Part shown: in pieces, positions 42,864-62,660 of the stretch
Layout of the letters: each line of letters opens with the position of its first letter
Numbering within the stretch: the first letter of the stretch is position 1
Assembly (NCBI GenBank): GCA_030522415.1
Contig: CM060109.1
Location: forward strand, 28,636,392-28,700,391
Reading direction: 5' to 3'
Length of the DNA: 64,000 bases
Origin: Channallabes apus
Lineage: Eukaryota > Chordata > Actinopteri > Siluriformes > Clariidae
Notes under the pieces: generated by a model
What the model was told of the DNA's origin: nothing
The model's database searches: none
The model's input: only the letters and a program-made list of their open reading frames with translations
Made by a program: the position numbers and the translations under genes

Positions 42864-45238
42864 GTGAGGAATAACACACACATACTGTACACACACGTTG
42901 TTAGGCAGACTGACATTCAAAAATGTTTTATTAATTACTTAATATGTCATTTTCCTGTAATCAGTATAATGGAGAGAAAAGTAGTGAATAAAACAAGACG
43001 AATGATAGCAGTCAGTTCTGAGGTGTGTGTTCCCCTATTACACTGAAATTATTTTCTAATAAGAGCATGTGCAAATGTGTTTTATTTCTCTTATGTAACA
43101 GCAAATGATTAGCAAATAATTAAATTTTTTTAATTAATTACTTATATATTTATTTTTAACTGCTTTTTTGTTACAACTTCCATTAGATAAATTATAGCCA
43201 GGTTTTATGTTAAATCACAAAGAATGAAGTCATCTGGTCTAAATACATACAGTTTTTGTGTAATGCATACATACATACACATGTGCTACCCATTTATTTT
43301 TAATTTTTTTTAGAATAAATAAATATATATTTTATCCAGCTGTATTTATTTAATCCAACTTTTAACATCTAAGTGAACGATTTAACAGAGAGGAAAAGAT
43401 TTAACAGAACATCAGAAAAATCAGAAAAAGGAAAAAAAAAAACAGACTCACTGAGTTGGCAGTCATGCAGTTGTGTGTAGAACATTTTGAAAATCGCATT
43501 AAAACATTTATTCGAATGAATCGAGAAAATGTTACAAATTAGAATGAGTGCATTAATATAAACTTGAATTACATATTAATGTAACTATTAACTAATGTAA
43601 ATATTAACTTCAGAGCAGTTTGAATTGGAAAGTTAATCAACACCTTCGTAGCAATTACATAAAAAAATAATCAGAGAGTGCTGTGCTGTAATTAAAATGA
43701 TGTAATACATATGCAAATGAATACAGTTCTGAAAAGCAGTTAGCCTCTGGACACTTCGAGTCGTACACCGATTGCATGTACCGTGTGCACGGTGCCTGTT
43801 TTAAGTGCTGCAGTTTAATTTTTTTCCTCACCTGCTCTTTTATTTACTCCTCTGGCCATATTGTCTGTCACACCCTCCTCCAGACAGAAGATTAAAGGGG
43901 ATTATGTTGTGATGGATGAAAGTGAAAATAAGGCAGAAAGGATGAGAAGCATGACTGGGTTATGACTCAAACCATCCTCACCTCAACATTAGGAATTTAT
44001 TGAGGTTGCCCAGCACACACTCCGCAAGCTTGATACATGTGTGTGTGCATGTCTGTGTAAATAATGTAAGGGGTGATGATAGTCTAACCTTTTCAGCCTT
44101 GGCCTTTAACTGGCATCAGATCTCTTAATCACTGATCAGACAGGAGTGAACTGCGATAGTGTTACTGTGGATCAGTGTGTGGAGACTATTGAGAAAACAG
44201 CCAAGCTTGCAGACCTTGTGTAGACATACAGCATGAGTTTATGTACTGCGTTGCAAGCGCAGTGTTGCAAGAATTGTTGCTGAATGGTGTGTTAGAGACG
44301 TGTCAGACATGATGGAACGAACAAGTCTAATCTTCTCAGTCTGAGGTTGAGTTCAGACAGATTTAGATGTGGATACAGATTTTCTAACACAAAATCGAAC
44401 ACATTTAAAAGTGTGATAAGTCATGTGTATCACCAAGATCAGGAGAAAGCAGAAAGTTCCTGTTCTTACACAAGCATTCTGATGTTTTGTCCCAGGTGAG
44501 GTACAGTAGGTACTGTACATGCGGTGTATAGGCATAGCTTTAAAACGAATGCTGATTGTCAACACTTCCCCCAAAATCACTGTTCCGTGAACAGTAATGC
44601 TTCTTTTTGAAAGAAATGCATGCTTGACAAAAGGTCGTTAACTGACAGACTGGATGTGAACTCAGCGAAGCATTTTAGGAATTTGAATAAAAAGAAAAAT
44701 GCTGTAGCAGACAGATTTATTATGTTTTAAGTTTTAGTGTTTAGCAACTCTAGTTCTGTGGCTGCTCCTGACCACAATCCATTACGGCTTCTGCAGACAT
44801 TCAGCAGATACTTTGTTGTGATTTCTCCAATCACATGCTATTATTTTATTTATTCATCTAAAGGCAGCTCACTGGACTAGAGACTTGCTGAAGAATTGGC
44901 CATTCGATCACAAAAAGAAAAAAATATACGTTTTTATTGAATTAATCCTCTCTGGTCTGATTAGTGATGAAATTGCTTGTATATGAAAAAAAAACAGCGT
45001 TTGAAGATGAATGGACAGAGATTGATGCATTCATTTTGTTTGAGTCAAATTAAACTCTTTGTAGCTCATCTAGTCAGAGTCCATGATGCACCACATCCTA
45101 ATATAAGAGATTATTATTTCTTATTGTGTGACGTGATTATTATTTGTCTTTTTGTATTATTTTATTATTTTTGTGAAGCACTTTGGGACATTTGTTGTTG
45201 GTAAAGTGCTATACAAGTTAAAATAAAATGTAAATTAT
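42864..45238. other. Intron 4, no recognisable feature
   Basis: AT-rich. No element or gene is recognised before SINE copy I. Confidence 0.5.
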
Positions 45239-45251
45239 TAAAAGGCATGAG

Positions 45252-45620
45252 GTCGGTGGTGTAGTGGTTAGTCCTGTCGCCTTGCACCGCCAGGGTCCGG
45301 GTTCGATTCCCCGGCCAGGCTCGATTCCCGTCTCTGTGTGCATGGAGTTTGCATGTTCTCCCCGTGCTTGGTGGGTTTCCTCCGGGTAATCCGGTTTCCT
45401 CCCACAATCCAAAGACATGTAGGTTAGGTTAATTGACATTCCAAATTGCCCATAGTGTGTGAATGAGTGTGTGTATGTGAGTATGTGTGTGTGCCCTGCG
45501 ATGGATTGGCACCCTGTCCAGGGTGTACCCCGCCTTGTGCCCTAAGTTTCCTGGGATAGGCTCCAGGCCCCCGCGACCCTGTATATAAGGATAAAGCGGT
45601 ACTGAAAATGAATGAATGAA
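45252..45620 (+). mobile_element. SINE copy I, full length with 13-bp target duplication
   Basis: Plus-strand full-length copy. The head is GTCGGTGGTGTAGTGGTTAG with GGGTCCGGGTTCGATTCCCC, and the body has CATGTTCTCCCCGTGCTTGG and AAAGACATGTAGGTTAGG. The tail is GGATAAAGCGGTACTG plus (AATG)n. TAAAAGGCATGAG is duplicated at 45239-45251 and 45621-45633. It defines the true ends of the family. Confidence 0.93.
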
Positions 45621-45917
45621 TAAAAGGCATGAGCTAATCATCAAATGGGCTTGAAATGTAAGCAAGGAATCTTATGAAATCGGACCTTCGTTGTTGAATT
45701 TTTAATGAAATATCCCTGGTTTATAGTGTTTCAGGTATAATATCTGGCGAGTCAAACTTTTAAAATAATCAATTGAAAGTGAAGGGAAAAAAATCAATTT
45801 AAGTTAATTTATCAGGTGCTTGAATTTGTCCTCCACATGGTGTGGGTGTGTGAGATTGTTGATTAGCTTGAATGTGACACTGCATCCAGATGCAGTCTGT
45901 TTGCTCTGGGCTCTGAT

Positions 45918-47360
<1,443 letters not shown>

Positions 47361-47365
47361 CCATA

Positions 47366-47525
47366 GTGGCGTATTGGTTAGCACCATGGCGAGGGTTCGA
47401 GACGCACCTCGGGTCTGTGTGCATGGAGTGCATGTTCTCTGGTGGGTTTCCTTCGGGTACACCGGTTTCCTCCCACAATCCAAATTCAGGGAGATTTGTG
47501 TTCATTTGTGTTCCCAAATTGCCTA

Positions 47526-47577
<52 letters not shown>

Positions 47578-47625
47578 GGATTGGCACCTTGCCCAAAGTG
47601 GATGTTTGGGCATGGATATGACATC
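47366..47625 (+). mobile_element. SINE copy J, diverged, with (TG)n expansion
   Basis: TAGTGGCGTATTGGTTAGCA, GAGGGTTCGAGACGCACCTC, GGTACACCGGTTTCCTCCCA and TTGGATTGGCACCTTGCCC follow the family order. The stretch GTGTGTGAATGAGTGTG of the consensus has expanded to (TG)n at about 47528-47576. Confidence 0.8.
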
Positions 47626-48498
47626 ATATGACATTGAGTTAATACCAAAACAATTGATATTAATGCTAATCCTCATATATCCTTATACCAATGCAGTATC
47701 GTTAGTTGATGCAGTCTGCGTTAGCAGTAATGTCTGTGCATTGTCTCTTGCTTCTGCTTAAAGTACATAGAGAGATAACTAGAAATATAACTGAAAATAT
47801 TGCAATATTTAACTCCATTAATTAAACACTGAAGGAAGATCATTTTGTCCATATACAGAGTGGAACATTATGGATTAGCAGTCGATGTAGAGCAAACTCA
47901 GTATTGTGGTACGTTTAATGTGAAGTCACCTTTCTTCACAGCGGTGGTAGGCCAATAATAAAACATTAACTCTTTTTTATTTATTCATTTTTTACTTTTT
48001 TATCTTGTCCAGGCAGGACAATTAAATTTATATTATGTTCTCTTGAAAACCTAGCGTAATCTTTTATTCCACACACTTAAAAGTGGAATCATGTGGTTTG
48101 AGCAGTGTGAAGCGAAACGTGACTCTGTCTTCATGCTGTCGGTTATTTCACTTGATCATGGGTAGGCTGTTGAAGTTTAAAGTCTCTCTCTCTCTGTAGA
48201 TTCTTTCTTTTTTTCAGGAACATTCCACTTATGTGACTTTTTCTTGTTTTTATTTCAAACAAGTCAGAGTGTATAAGAAGGTAAAACGAGACCGTGCTCG
48301 GATTAAATACCTACTCTCACTCCTAAACATCACTGAGATTGACAGTCACTGGTGTGATTGATGCTTTCATCTCATTAGCAGCTATTTCAGCCGCTTACGC
48401 ATGTACATGCTTTTGTTTGTCTGAGGCATGGTTATTCAGATAGAGAGCTGGAGGATTCTCCTCTCTGAGGCTTCATTAACATCAGCATTCCTCTGCTG

Positions 48499-48500
<2 letters not shown>
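47626..48500. other. Intron 4, no recognisable feature
   Basis: No gene or repeat recognised. Confidence 0.5.
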
Positions 48501-48573
<73 letters not shown>

Positions 48574-48669
48574 ACTTCGCATCCACAGAACAGACCACAC
48601 CGTTGCTATGGATACACATTTTGGTTCTCCTCTATACTATAGTTCAGGGCTTTCACCATGGCTTTCCTC

Positions 48670-48706
<37 letters not shown>
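48501..48706. repeat. Two (CA)n microsatellites
   Basis: CA runs at 48501-48569 (about 34 units) and 48671-48706 (about 18 units), 100 bp apart. Confidence 0.95.
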
Positions 48707-48709
<3 letters not shown>

Positions 48710-49351
48710 CCTAATGACAGTTATGCATTGAAACATTCCACTATAAAACTTTAGTTTTTCCACTTGTGTTTAAATCAAGGCTGCAATGTTTAGCGAACAA
48801 ATAATCCCAAGGAGACTAGCCAATGTCACCACAAGGTCAAAACTAGAATATCACTATCCTTGTTGGGACATTTGATTTGGAAAAAAAATCTACCAAATGA
48901 CCTCCTCTAAAAATCTGTCTAGTATACATTTCGTCATAATGCACATCGAATTAATTTCACTCTTTTAACTGGTATTGTTCATATTTTCATATTTGCCTGC
49001 CCTATTCATTCCTCTTCCACGACTCTTTCATTTTTTATTTTATTTTATTTTTTAAATCTCTTTTCAGTCACTCCATAACCGGACCATGTATAGAGCTGCA
49101 TCCATCTGATTCTCCTTCGCTCTCTCTCATTTGACTTATTCTCTGTTTTTATGGCTGCCGTCTACTATTTTCTCTTCCATGCTAATGCTCTTATCTCCTC
49201 ACTGCAATGTTGGCTTGAGGATGAAGCCTCCCACTCCCACTCCAGGCATACACTCTCATTTTCTCCAATTCCATTTTAGTCCAGTGCTCCCTCTTCCAAT
49301 GAGTGTACTATAAAAATTAGGGCAACAGATTTTCAGATTTCCTTTTTTAAA

Positions 49352-49354
<3 letters not shown>

Positions 49355-49391
<37 letters not shown>
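49355..49391. repeat. (TTA)n microsatellite
   Basis: About 12 TTA units. Confidence 0.95.
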
Positions 49392-49393
<2 letters not shown>

Positions 49394-52300
49394 ATGTCCA
49401 GCACAATCTATTAGGGGTTGTAGACTCAGCTGATATTTGCATCCTCTGAGACATGGGAAGCCTGCAAATCAATTTAAAATTGATTTAAAAAGCTGCTAAT
49501 GTAATAAGCTAGCTGAAGGAGTTTGGAAAAAGAGAACTGACTTCCCTATCGTGTATACATGAATTAAGAGACAGCATGATCGACTTTTATTTCTACACTG
49601 TAATTCTCAGAGAAGAAATGTAGGGGATCAGGAGAGGGTTTGGACTTGTTACATCCTGATTATAGGGTGATGATTAAACAGTCACAGCACTCAGGAAACT
49701 GAGTTATTATTGACTCATTATAGTGTACAAGCCAAAAGCAGTGTCCACTGGAGTGCTGGCTTTTTAGTGGCCCCATGACCGTGCATATACTGTAAGTGCG
49801 ATATGGAGAACCAAATCCCTGTTATAGATGATTTTCAGGCTTATTAGCAAGCCCTCCATGTATTTAACATTTTGTACTGGTTTTACTCATAAAAGGTTTA
49901 ATTGGACAGAAGCAATTAAGCCGGCCATGTTTTTGTGTATCGTGTCACTGGAGGCCATAATCAGGCAGAGCAGATTTAATGCCATATTTCTAACTAATTA
50001 TTCCTAAATAATCAGAGTTGGGTGTCTACTGCTGTTTTATATTAGCCTGGCGATGTGGTTCTACCCTTACTTATACATTTTCTTAACCGGAGTCCAAACA
50101 TACCTCACCTTCTTTGTCATTAACTAGTGTTTATACAGCTCTAGGCCTTTTTATTGCATTGATTCATTTAGGAGATTTTTTAACGCATTATTTAGGCAGA
50201 ATACGTTCTAATGCATTCATCTTAAAGGTCTTCCAGAGGAACGCAACAGTGAATTTCTGAAATAGCTGGAATTGGACCATGCAACCATTCAAGTCAGTAA
50301 AGAACCTTATCTATTAAACTACCAGTGCACTTTTTCCTTACAAATGTATTCTAATTTTAATAGGTTTGTTTGTTAACATAAAGTATACATTTAATACATT
50401 TATTGTGTGTAATTCTCACATTCTCTTATTGAGCGTTTTATCCGGAGCACCAATCCATTCAAGTAATTATCTAATCAACCAACTCATGCAATCAGGCAGA
50501 TACAGGCTAGCAGCTTTGAGTAAATTTATGTAATGCGTCAGAATGGAGAAAAGGTTGATTTTGCCTGAGGTCAGAATGGTGCATTAAAGAAATAACATCC
50601 AATAATCGAATGTTCTTCTTCCTTTTGAATAGAGAGCCCAATGAAGAATGATCAGTATGGTTGTCCTGACAGAAAGGCTACTGGCACACAGATAGCAACT
50701 TTGTGTAGTTGTGGTGAGCAGAAAAGCATCTTAGAATGCACAACACTTCAAATCTTGAGGTATATGGACTACAACAGCAGACGACAGCATTATTAGTACA
50801 GTGTTTCTATTAAAGAGTTCTGTAAGTATATAGCTGAAATATTCTCTATAGACGCATTACATAAGAAAAGTAGGGTACTTCTTATTTTATCCAGATTACT
50901 GTCATCATATAATCTCTTTGGGGAAATCATAGCTCCTTCATGTCTCAGAGAACACACACTCACAACCCCATATTTCTATTCTGTAAGGCAATAATAAATT
51001 ATTAGACTGGTCTCAGAAACCAATCTTATGATGGACTGAGAGATGGCGTAAACATATTTCTGTCATCTTGGCTCTATGAGGTCATCCATCATAATCCAAG
51101 CATAGGTTTTAGCTGCCAGGGTGAGAGGTCTGCTTGTCAATCCATTCTTTTTATCCAGACACTGAGGATAGGTAGCCTAATGCTCATTTGACCAGGCTTA
51201 ATTACCAGCTGTCGAACACATGATGTACAAGGAGGATCAATGGAGGTGCAAATGAAGGCTTTCTGAAACGTTCAGGTGTCATGTACTGTACTGTAGTAGT
51301 AAGTCAGTGAGACTAGACTGGTAGAAAGGGTGCTTTATTCTGGAGATGGTAAGACAGGAGTACAGCTTCTTGAGTGAGTGTGGAGTATAATTGAGTATGG
51401 ATGTGAAGTAACTGTCTGTATAATTTAATAGAAAATACTGCCAATGTAATGGACGAGTGCAATTACAGTCACAAACTTCCAGCTAATATTTTGAGTATTA
51501 CAGACTTAGATTGGTGATTACCATAATTGCTGATAGTCTCTGGATTTCTCTAGCACTTCAATGAATTATTTAGGCATAGACAAACACAATGGCATTTAAT
51601 GGCATGCTTTCTCATTCAATTCATTATGCCAGTGCATCGGGGCAAAATAAAGGATTAAATGCCAGGCACCAGAGACAATAATGGGGACTTGGCTCCAACT
51701 AGGTTTTTGAGATAGAATATTACTTTCATTCTAATACAGTATGTAATAGTAAATGTAGCTTATTTGACAATGAATTTTTAGCTATTTACATAATGTACTT
51801 AAGGGCGGAAAGTAACAAGTTAGATTTTTTTTGTGTACTTGTATTTTGTTAAAAATATAAATAAGAACAACTTATGTTTCTCTATATAATCCTCTGCTAC
51901 ACTAATATACTTACCCCAGTGTTTCACTAATGCTTGGATACCATCAAGGTATATAGTTCTTTCAGTGCACTGGAGCCATGCTCAAACTGCCTGCATCACG
52001 TCTGAAACACTGGCCTCCCAGGAACACCTTTAATGGCCCAGACATGTGGAAATCACTTGGAGGAAGTTCACAGCTGTACACGGGATGTGGCAATAACTCC
52101 CAGCTGAGTTCATGTAATGTGCAAGTGGTGTTTGTGAATGATTGTGTGTATAACTTGTCCCGGTTTGACTTGAACACCCATCATATTTAGCAGCTAAATC
52201 ACTGCGGTGCGTATTGGTTATTCTTAGAGGGGTGAGCCACTGGGTGGGCATTCATTGATTCTGTGATCTTCATATTTATAGTCGCTGCTTAGGATTCAAA

Positions 52301-52848
52301 GTGAAGTGGGTTTGAGAGTGCCAGGCAGAAAGCCGATCAATACTGACAGTCTCTTCTGAAGGAGAAAAAAAAGCTTGAGCCTGTTCTCCATCATTACTTA
52401 CATGGCGTGGAGAAGGAGAGAGAGAGTGACCCCATTATTTTAAGGAAATAAAGAAAAAATCTTGATCTCATCAGGACATGGGGACACATGGGACCACAAA
52501 GGTTACATGAAACATTGACTTCTACTCAGTAAAGCCTTGCTATTTGTGTTTGTCCTCCAACCAGACAGATCAATAGACACTTCTGCTTAATAAGCATATA
52601 CAGTACAGACACACACAGACACACCCACAGGCCTTTGACTCCCCTCCTGACAACTGCCAGTGATCCATGCATCTTTACCCAGTCTATATACCAATACGTC
52701 TAGAAGATTTATGAGTATGTGTTTTTTTTTTGTACACCAGTGCGCTCATGTATGTATCTCAGTGAGCCAGTGATGTCTGGTTAAATAACAGCTAAAGGCA
52801 TGTTCAACCTGACACACTGTCAAATCTGTCCTCACTCTGGAGCCATAC

Positions 52849-52884
<36 letters not shown>

Positions 52885-53874
52885 ACAGTGGAGAACAATG
52901 CGCTCTCGTTGCTCATGAATAGAGACAAAAGAGTATCTGATATTTAATGTTAATTAACCCATCCAGTTATTAAGCCGCCGCTAACCCGTGAGCATGATTG
53001 ACACGACCCGACCAGCTTGAATCTGCTGTGCATGGGAAATGAAAAACCCTCGATTTGCAATTGTTGCTGTTAGTTTGTGACAGACAGTTCTCTATAGTGT
53101 TCTGAATCTCAGACAGATTGCTGAAATTCCAGGTTTTCTTATCTCATTTCTGTTCCCCTGCTCTTTCCTTAGAACACCAGTTTTCTCCCCCCACTTCTAC
53201 TCCCTCGGACGCGGATGTGTAAAATGCTTGCACACACTTTTTAAAATTCTGTCAGTACGATATATTGACTGTGATGTGTGAAGCACATTGTTTCTCTTAT
53301 CTGTGTGTTAGCGCAGGGTTTGAAATTAGCCCATGCTCCATTTTATTGTGTAGGGAAATCACTGTCTATTTTACAGCCCGAGGCTAACAATGACCAACTT
53401 GACAGCCGACATGTTAATTCCACTGTCTGACAGAGAAAGAGATGTTAATTTTTACTGCGTTTTTTTTGTACGTTTCCGTAAAGAGGTGTATTTTATTCCT
53501 GATTTCTCTTAGTATCAGCGTAACCCAGATGTGCGGATTCTCTGGACCCATAAATCATAAGTCAGCCCCCCACCAGCCACATACGCAGTACATCACTGTA
53601 GACACCACAACCCCCTTAAGTCCCCCACTTTTTCTCCTCAGGGCTTCACTCTTAATGAGTTACTTAACTCACTATGTATAGAAATGCATTCTGGTACCTC
53701 GGCACTGGCATAGTGCGATAATGAGAGCTTGTTTATCATCAGTTGCTGACTGAAGAATCAGGGTGAAAGATGCTCTATTTGTTTATGTCTTCTCCCTTTG
53801 TGTTTTTGTTTCCCTCTTTTTCCCCCGATGCTCATCACCCTTGACCGTGCTGTCTACGCCGCTGTCTCTGAAAG
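49392..53874. other. Intron 4, distal part, no recognisable gene
   Basis: About 4.5 kb without identified elements. A (TG)n run lies at 52852-52882. The stretch around 49840-50050 with several TAATTA-like words looks unique and could be a conserved non-coding element, but this cannot be judged from one sequence. Confidence 0.45.
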
Positions 53875-53983
53875 TCTGGGGTCAGTGCGCTCCTGCAGGA
53901 TGTAAACGGGAACGTACCGCTTGACTACGCCATGGAGGGAAGCGAGAGCAGCTACATTCTCACCACGCATTTGGAAGAGTGTG
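53875..53983 (+). CDS. MYO16: MYO16 coding exon 5 (ankyrin repeat 4)
   Basis: Encodes residues 163-198 plus one base: [20 protein letters not shown] followed by [31 protein letters not shown] is a MYO16 signature, with PLDYA at the usual TPLHxA position. The acceptor is CTGTCTCTGAAAG|TCT, with a modest pyrimidine tract, and the donor is TGTG|GTACGG (phase 1). The intron before it is 11 kb. The less usual AAAG acceptor makes the exact start slightly less certain than in the other exons, but the frame from exon 4 is preserved only with this boundary. Confidence 0.92.
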
Positions 53984-56744
<2,761 letters not shown>

Positions 56745-56746
56745 AG

Positions 56747-56871
56747 AAGTGGATGTGAGCTCCATACAACAGATGAAGACTCAGAGAGCCTCTGTCATGC
56801 TGTCAGACGTGAGACAGCTGGTCAGCAGCGGAGCCAATGTCAACCAGAGAAACGAGGACGGAGTCACACTG
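56747..56871 (+). CDS. MYO16: MYO16 coding exon 6 (linker and degenerate ankyrin repeat)
   Basis: Encodes residues 199-240: EVDVSSIQQMKTQRASVMLS, then DVRQLVSSGANVNQRNEDGV and TL. The (L/I)xQMKxQR-S-ML-DV pattern and SSGxNVNxxN-EGVTL match the MYO16 linker and fifth/sixth ankyrin units. The 125-nt length restores phase 0 from the phase-1 end of exon 5. The donor is CTG|GTGAAC. The acceptor is TGTGTCAG directly behind (TG)50. Omitting the exon would shift the frame, because 125 is not a multiple of three. Confidence 0.96.
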
Positions 56872-58319
56872 GTGAACACACATTCACCTCATTTAACCCC
56901 AGCGTTATCTTAATTGTTCTGTTCATAGTCCTTCTATGACCTTTATAAATAATCTTGTAATGTTTCCTCATTGTGAAATCCATGGTATATCTTATCTACT
57001 GTAAACTTCAAAACCACTTCACATGCTTGGGGATTTTTCCTGAAGATAGTTGTGTAAGAAGAGTAGACGGCTACATGACAGGCGATTTTATCAAAGTTTT
57101 GCTTCCATATTTGTAAATTATTTTATATTATTTCATATTGTTGAAATAACAATAAATTATGTGGATTAATTCCTTGCAATGTAAACTAAACAAGCTTTAA
57201 CCCCTTAAAGATCACTACAAATTTTTTTTAATTATCAATTTCTACCTTGATTTTTTTTCAACATTTAGGAACTTATTGTTCAGACAAAGTAGTCATTATT
57301 ATCCACTTCTTAGTTTCAGCTCAAGTTAACTTTATATATACTGTATAGTTTAGTGATTCTTAAAATTTTTTATATACGTGTATAAAATTTACCCTATAAT
57401 ATTTGGATTCCTTTTTTTGCAGGAAACATTTTGGGATTATGATATTATGGAATCTCATAGAGCAACAACACTTGCCATATACAGTAACTGAGGTTTCTTC
57501 CTATTCTCAAACAATGCCTGTGTATTTTGGCTTTTGGCCTATTGCTATCTAAAAAATATCTGCAAACAGGGCTTTTATTAATTTATTTTTGCTAAAAACT
57601 ATCAAAATGTGATAAAATATATACAGCTCTTTTAGATAAATGTTCCATAAAAAAAGTAAGTGCCACATCCAAATATTATACGGTATACATTTTCAAAAGT
57701 ATATATTACAATAATAGCATTATAAAATATTATTCTGTGATGATAGTTATAGATAACAGATTGTTTTATTCCACACAATCTTATTTTTCGAGTGATTTAT
57801 AGATTATATAAACAGCTACTATGTGAATAAAATATTTTTTCCTTAAAATCTCTTAAGGTTATGACATTTGAGGACATTGTTTTCCACAATGATGCTTAAG
57901 GGTTTTGAAATATTGCTTTTTGGATGCTTTTCTGCTGGATGCCCTTGATCATTAAAAATGTTCCCATTTTTAAAGAGTTGTTTTGGGAAAAATAAGTTAT
58001 CGCTTATTTAAATGGTAATCACATAAAGACTTTAATCAGAAATAAATACACATTTGTACCACCAAGGTATGGAATCGATTAGACAATTAAAACATATTAA
58101 TGTAGCACAATAACGCCATTTGTAAGCTCAACATGGCACATTTCACTAATTTATCAACTCACAAAGTGTTGTCACATTTAAGATATGGTTAATTGTGTAG
58201 CTCTGTTGCAGAACATTTCTAAGTAGCTCATAAACATTTTATAATCTCAGTGAGATGCAATTACTGAACAAAATCATACTCATTCAGTTCTCATTTAGTT
58301 GCTTTATGTGTGTGTGTAG
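56872..58319. other. Intron 6, no recognisable feature
   Basis: AT-rich. The acceptor is GCTTTATGTGTGTGTGTAG, again GT-rich. Confidence 0.6.
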
Positions 58320-60824
<2,505 letters not shown>

Positions 60825-60940
60825 GCATGCCTGGGATAAACTGGAATGCCGACTGAATATCACTATTGCTGTTGTGGCTGAATCCCCATACCCATGCTCA
60901 AAAGTATGAAAGCATATAGTGTGTACACTGTATGTGTGTT
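60825..60940 (+). mobile_element. Fragment of Tc1/mariner-like family (same as 40955)
   Basis: CTGGGATAAACTGGAATGCC, GACTG and TGTGGCTGAATCCCCA correspond to the HLWDELERRL region of the same transposon family. GCATATAGTGTGTA resembles its terminal repeat. Only about 110 bases remain. Confidence 0.55.
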
Positions 60941-61064
60941 ACCTGCTGGTCATTTGGGATAAACTTGCGGTAAGCATAAACATCAAAATAATACCCCACA
61001 GTTGAAAAACATAAAAACATACAGTATGCAGAAGCAAGAAATATATATTGATATGCAGTGTTGG

Positions 61065-61165
61065 GGGACGCTACTTTTTAAAGTAACTAATTAGATTACA
61101 AAATTGCTGTCTTTACAAAGTAATCAGTTACATTACAGCGTTATTTTCTGATAAAAGTAACTAGT
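61065..61165. mobile_element. Possible hAT-type fragment (GTTGGGG-AAGTAACTAATTA)
   Basis: GTTGGGGGACGCTACTTTTT, AAAGTAACTAATTAGATTAC and CAAAGTAATCAGTTACATTA are typical words of a family of small fish hAT-like elements. Only one end is present. Confidence 0.4.
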
Positions 61166-61550
61166 TAGAGATCTTGTCCATTGCAGAAAATGAAAACTTT
61201 GTGCAGTGGAATTTGTGATTCCTCATGCATGTTGTTTTAGTCAGTTATTGTACCATAATCACTGTGTGAAGTTTAGTACAGTTTCGTGCGGTAGCTATAA
61301 GTACGGTTCATCATGATTCACCATGAGTTTTTAGATTGTTCCCGAATTCAGCATTCTCATAAATTTACAATCAAAGCATTACTTAAGCATGTTTTAAGGT
61401 AGTCATGTTGAATATTGTTTTCTAGTCTATAGTACACCCTGTGTTGTTTCTCTCATGTATTTGTTCTCACTCCAGTATATGTTTAAATGTAAAGTAAGCA
61501 TCCAAAGTCTAAAGACCATTAAAGCATTATAACTGGCAAGACTTTATATA

Positions 61551-62370
61551 CTCAGCAAAAAAAGAAACGTCCTCTGACTTTCAACTGTTTTTACTTTCAG
61601 TAAACTTAATGTGTAAATATTTGTATGAACACTAAAAGAGTCAACACCATAAGACATGAACTAAAAATGTTTCACAATGTGTCCCTGAATGAAGGGAGGC
61701 TCAAAATCAGTCAGTACCAGTCAGTATCTGGTGGCCACCAGCTGCTTGAAGTACTGCAGTGCATCTCCTCCTCATGGACTGGACCAGATTTGTCAGTTCT
61801 TGCTGTGAGATGGAGGGATTGTGTGTTCCTGGTGTGACTCGGGCAGTTGTTGTGGCCATCCTGTACCTGTCACGCAGGTGTGATATTCGGATGTACCCAT
61901 CCTGTGCAGGTGTTGTTACACGTGGTCTTCCACTGCGGGGATGATCAGCTGTCCTTCCTGTCTCCCTGTAGCGCTGTCTTAGGCGTCTCAGTGCGGACAT
62001 GGCGATTTATTGCCCTAGCCACATCAGCAGTCCTCATGCCTCCCTGCAGCATGCCTAATGCACGTTCACGCAGATGAGCAGGGACCCTGGGCATCTTTCT
62101 TTGGGTGTTTTTCACAGTCGGTAGACAAGTCTCTTTAGTGTCCTGCGTTTTTAGAACTGTGACCTTAAATGCCTACTTTCTGTAAGCTGTTAAGGTCTTA
62201 ACGACCATTCCACAGGTGCATGTTAATTAATTGATTATGGTTAATTGAACATGCATGGAAAACATTGTTTAAACCCTTTACAATGAAGATCTGTGAAGTT
62301 ATTTGGATTTTTACAACATTATTGTTGAAATACACAGTCCTGAAAAAGTGGCTTTTCTTTTTTTGCTGAG
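61551..62370 (-). mobile_element. Tc1/mariner-like element with CTCAGCAAAAAAAGAAA ends
   Basis: The left end CTCAGCAAAAAAAGAAACG and right end CTTTTCTTTTTTTGCTGAG are inverted repeats. They are bounded by TA at 61549-61550 and TA at 62371-62372, the mariner/Tc1 target dinucleotide. The 820-bp length is about half of an autonomous element. The interior has the ends of a transposase gene with the middle deleted. Confidence 0.9.
61707..62098 (-). pseudogene. Deleted Tc1/mariner-like transposase
   Basis: Starting at about 62094 on the minus strand, MPRVPAHLRERALGMLQGG and a helix-turn-helix segment (MRTADVARAINRH) are readable. A frameshift follows near 62000. The next frame continues RRLRQRYRETGRTADHPRS, GRPRVTTPAQ and the second HTH (ARVTPGTHNPSISQ). 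The catalytic core is absent: the text jumps to QELTNLVQSMRRRCTAVLQA, which corresponds to the C-terminal end of such transposases. No catalytic D/D/E residue remains, so any mobility would need transposase from another copy. Confidence 0.85.
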
Positions 62371-62570
62371 TACAGTATATAATCAATGCTCAGTTTAATA
62401 CACCATGCAAAAGTTGACTTTCTGCACATTGCAAGATTATATATTTGATACTGCATGTTGTTAACACATACCATATAACATCAGGCACATTGGAGAACAA
62501 ATACTCCGCTGTAGTTTCAGTGGCAGTTTCTGAGACCGAGTTGTCAGCTTGACTCTCAGTGGTATCTGCG

Positions 62571-62660
62571 CAGAGGGACAGTAGCGTGACATACCTTGCT
62601 CAAGGGCCCAACAATGGCAGCCTGGCTGTCGAGGCTCGAACTGGGGGCCTTCCTAATATC
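62571..62660 (-). mobile_element. Fragment of tRNA-derived SINE (23035 family)
   Basis: CTTGCTCAAGGGCCCAACAA and GAGGCTCGAACTGGGGGCC are the complement of the body and B-box region (compare GTTGGGCCCTTGCGCAAGG at 23118). The head and tail are mostly gone. Confidence 0.6.
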
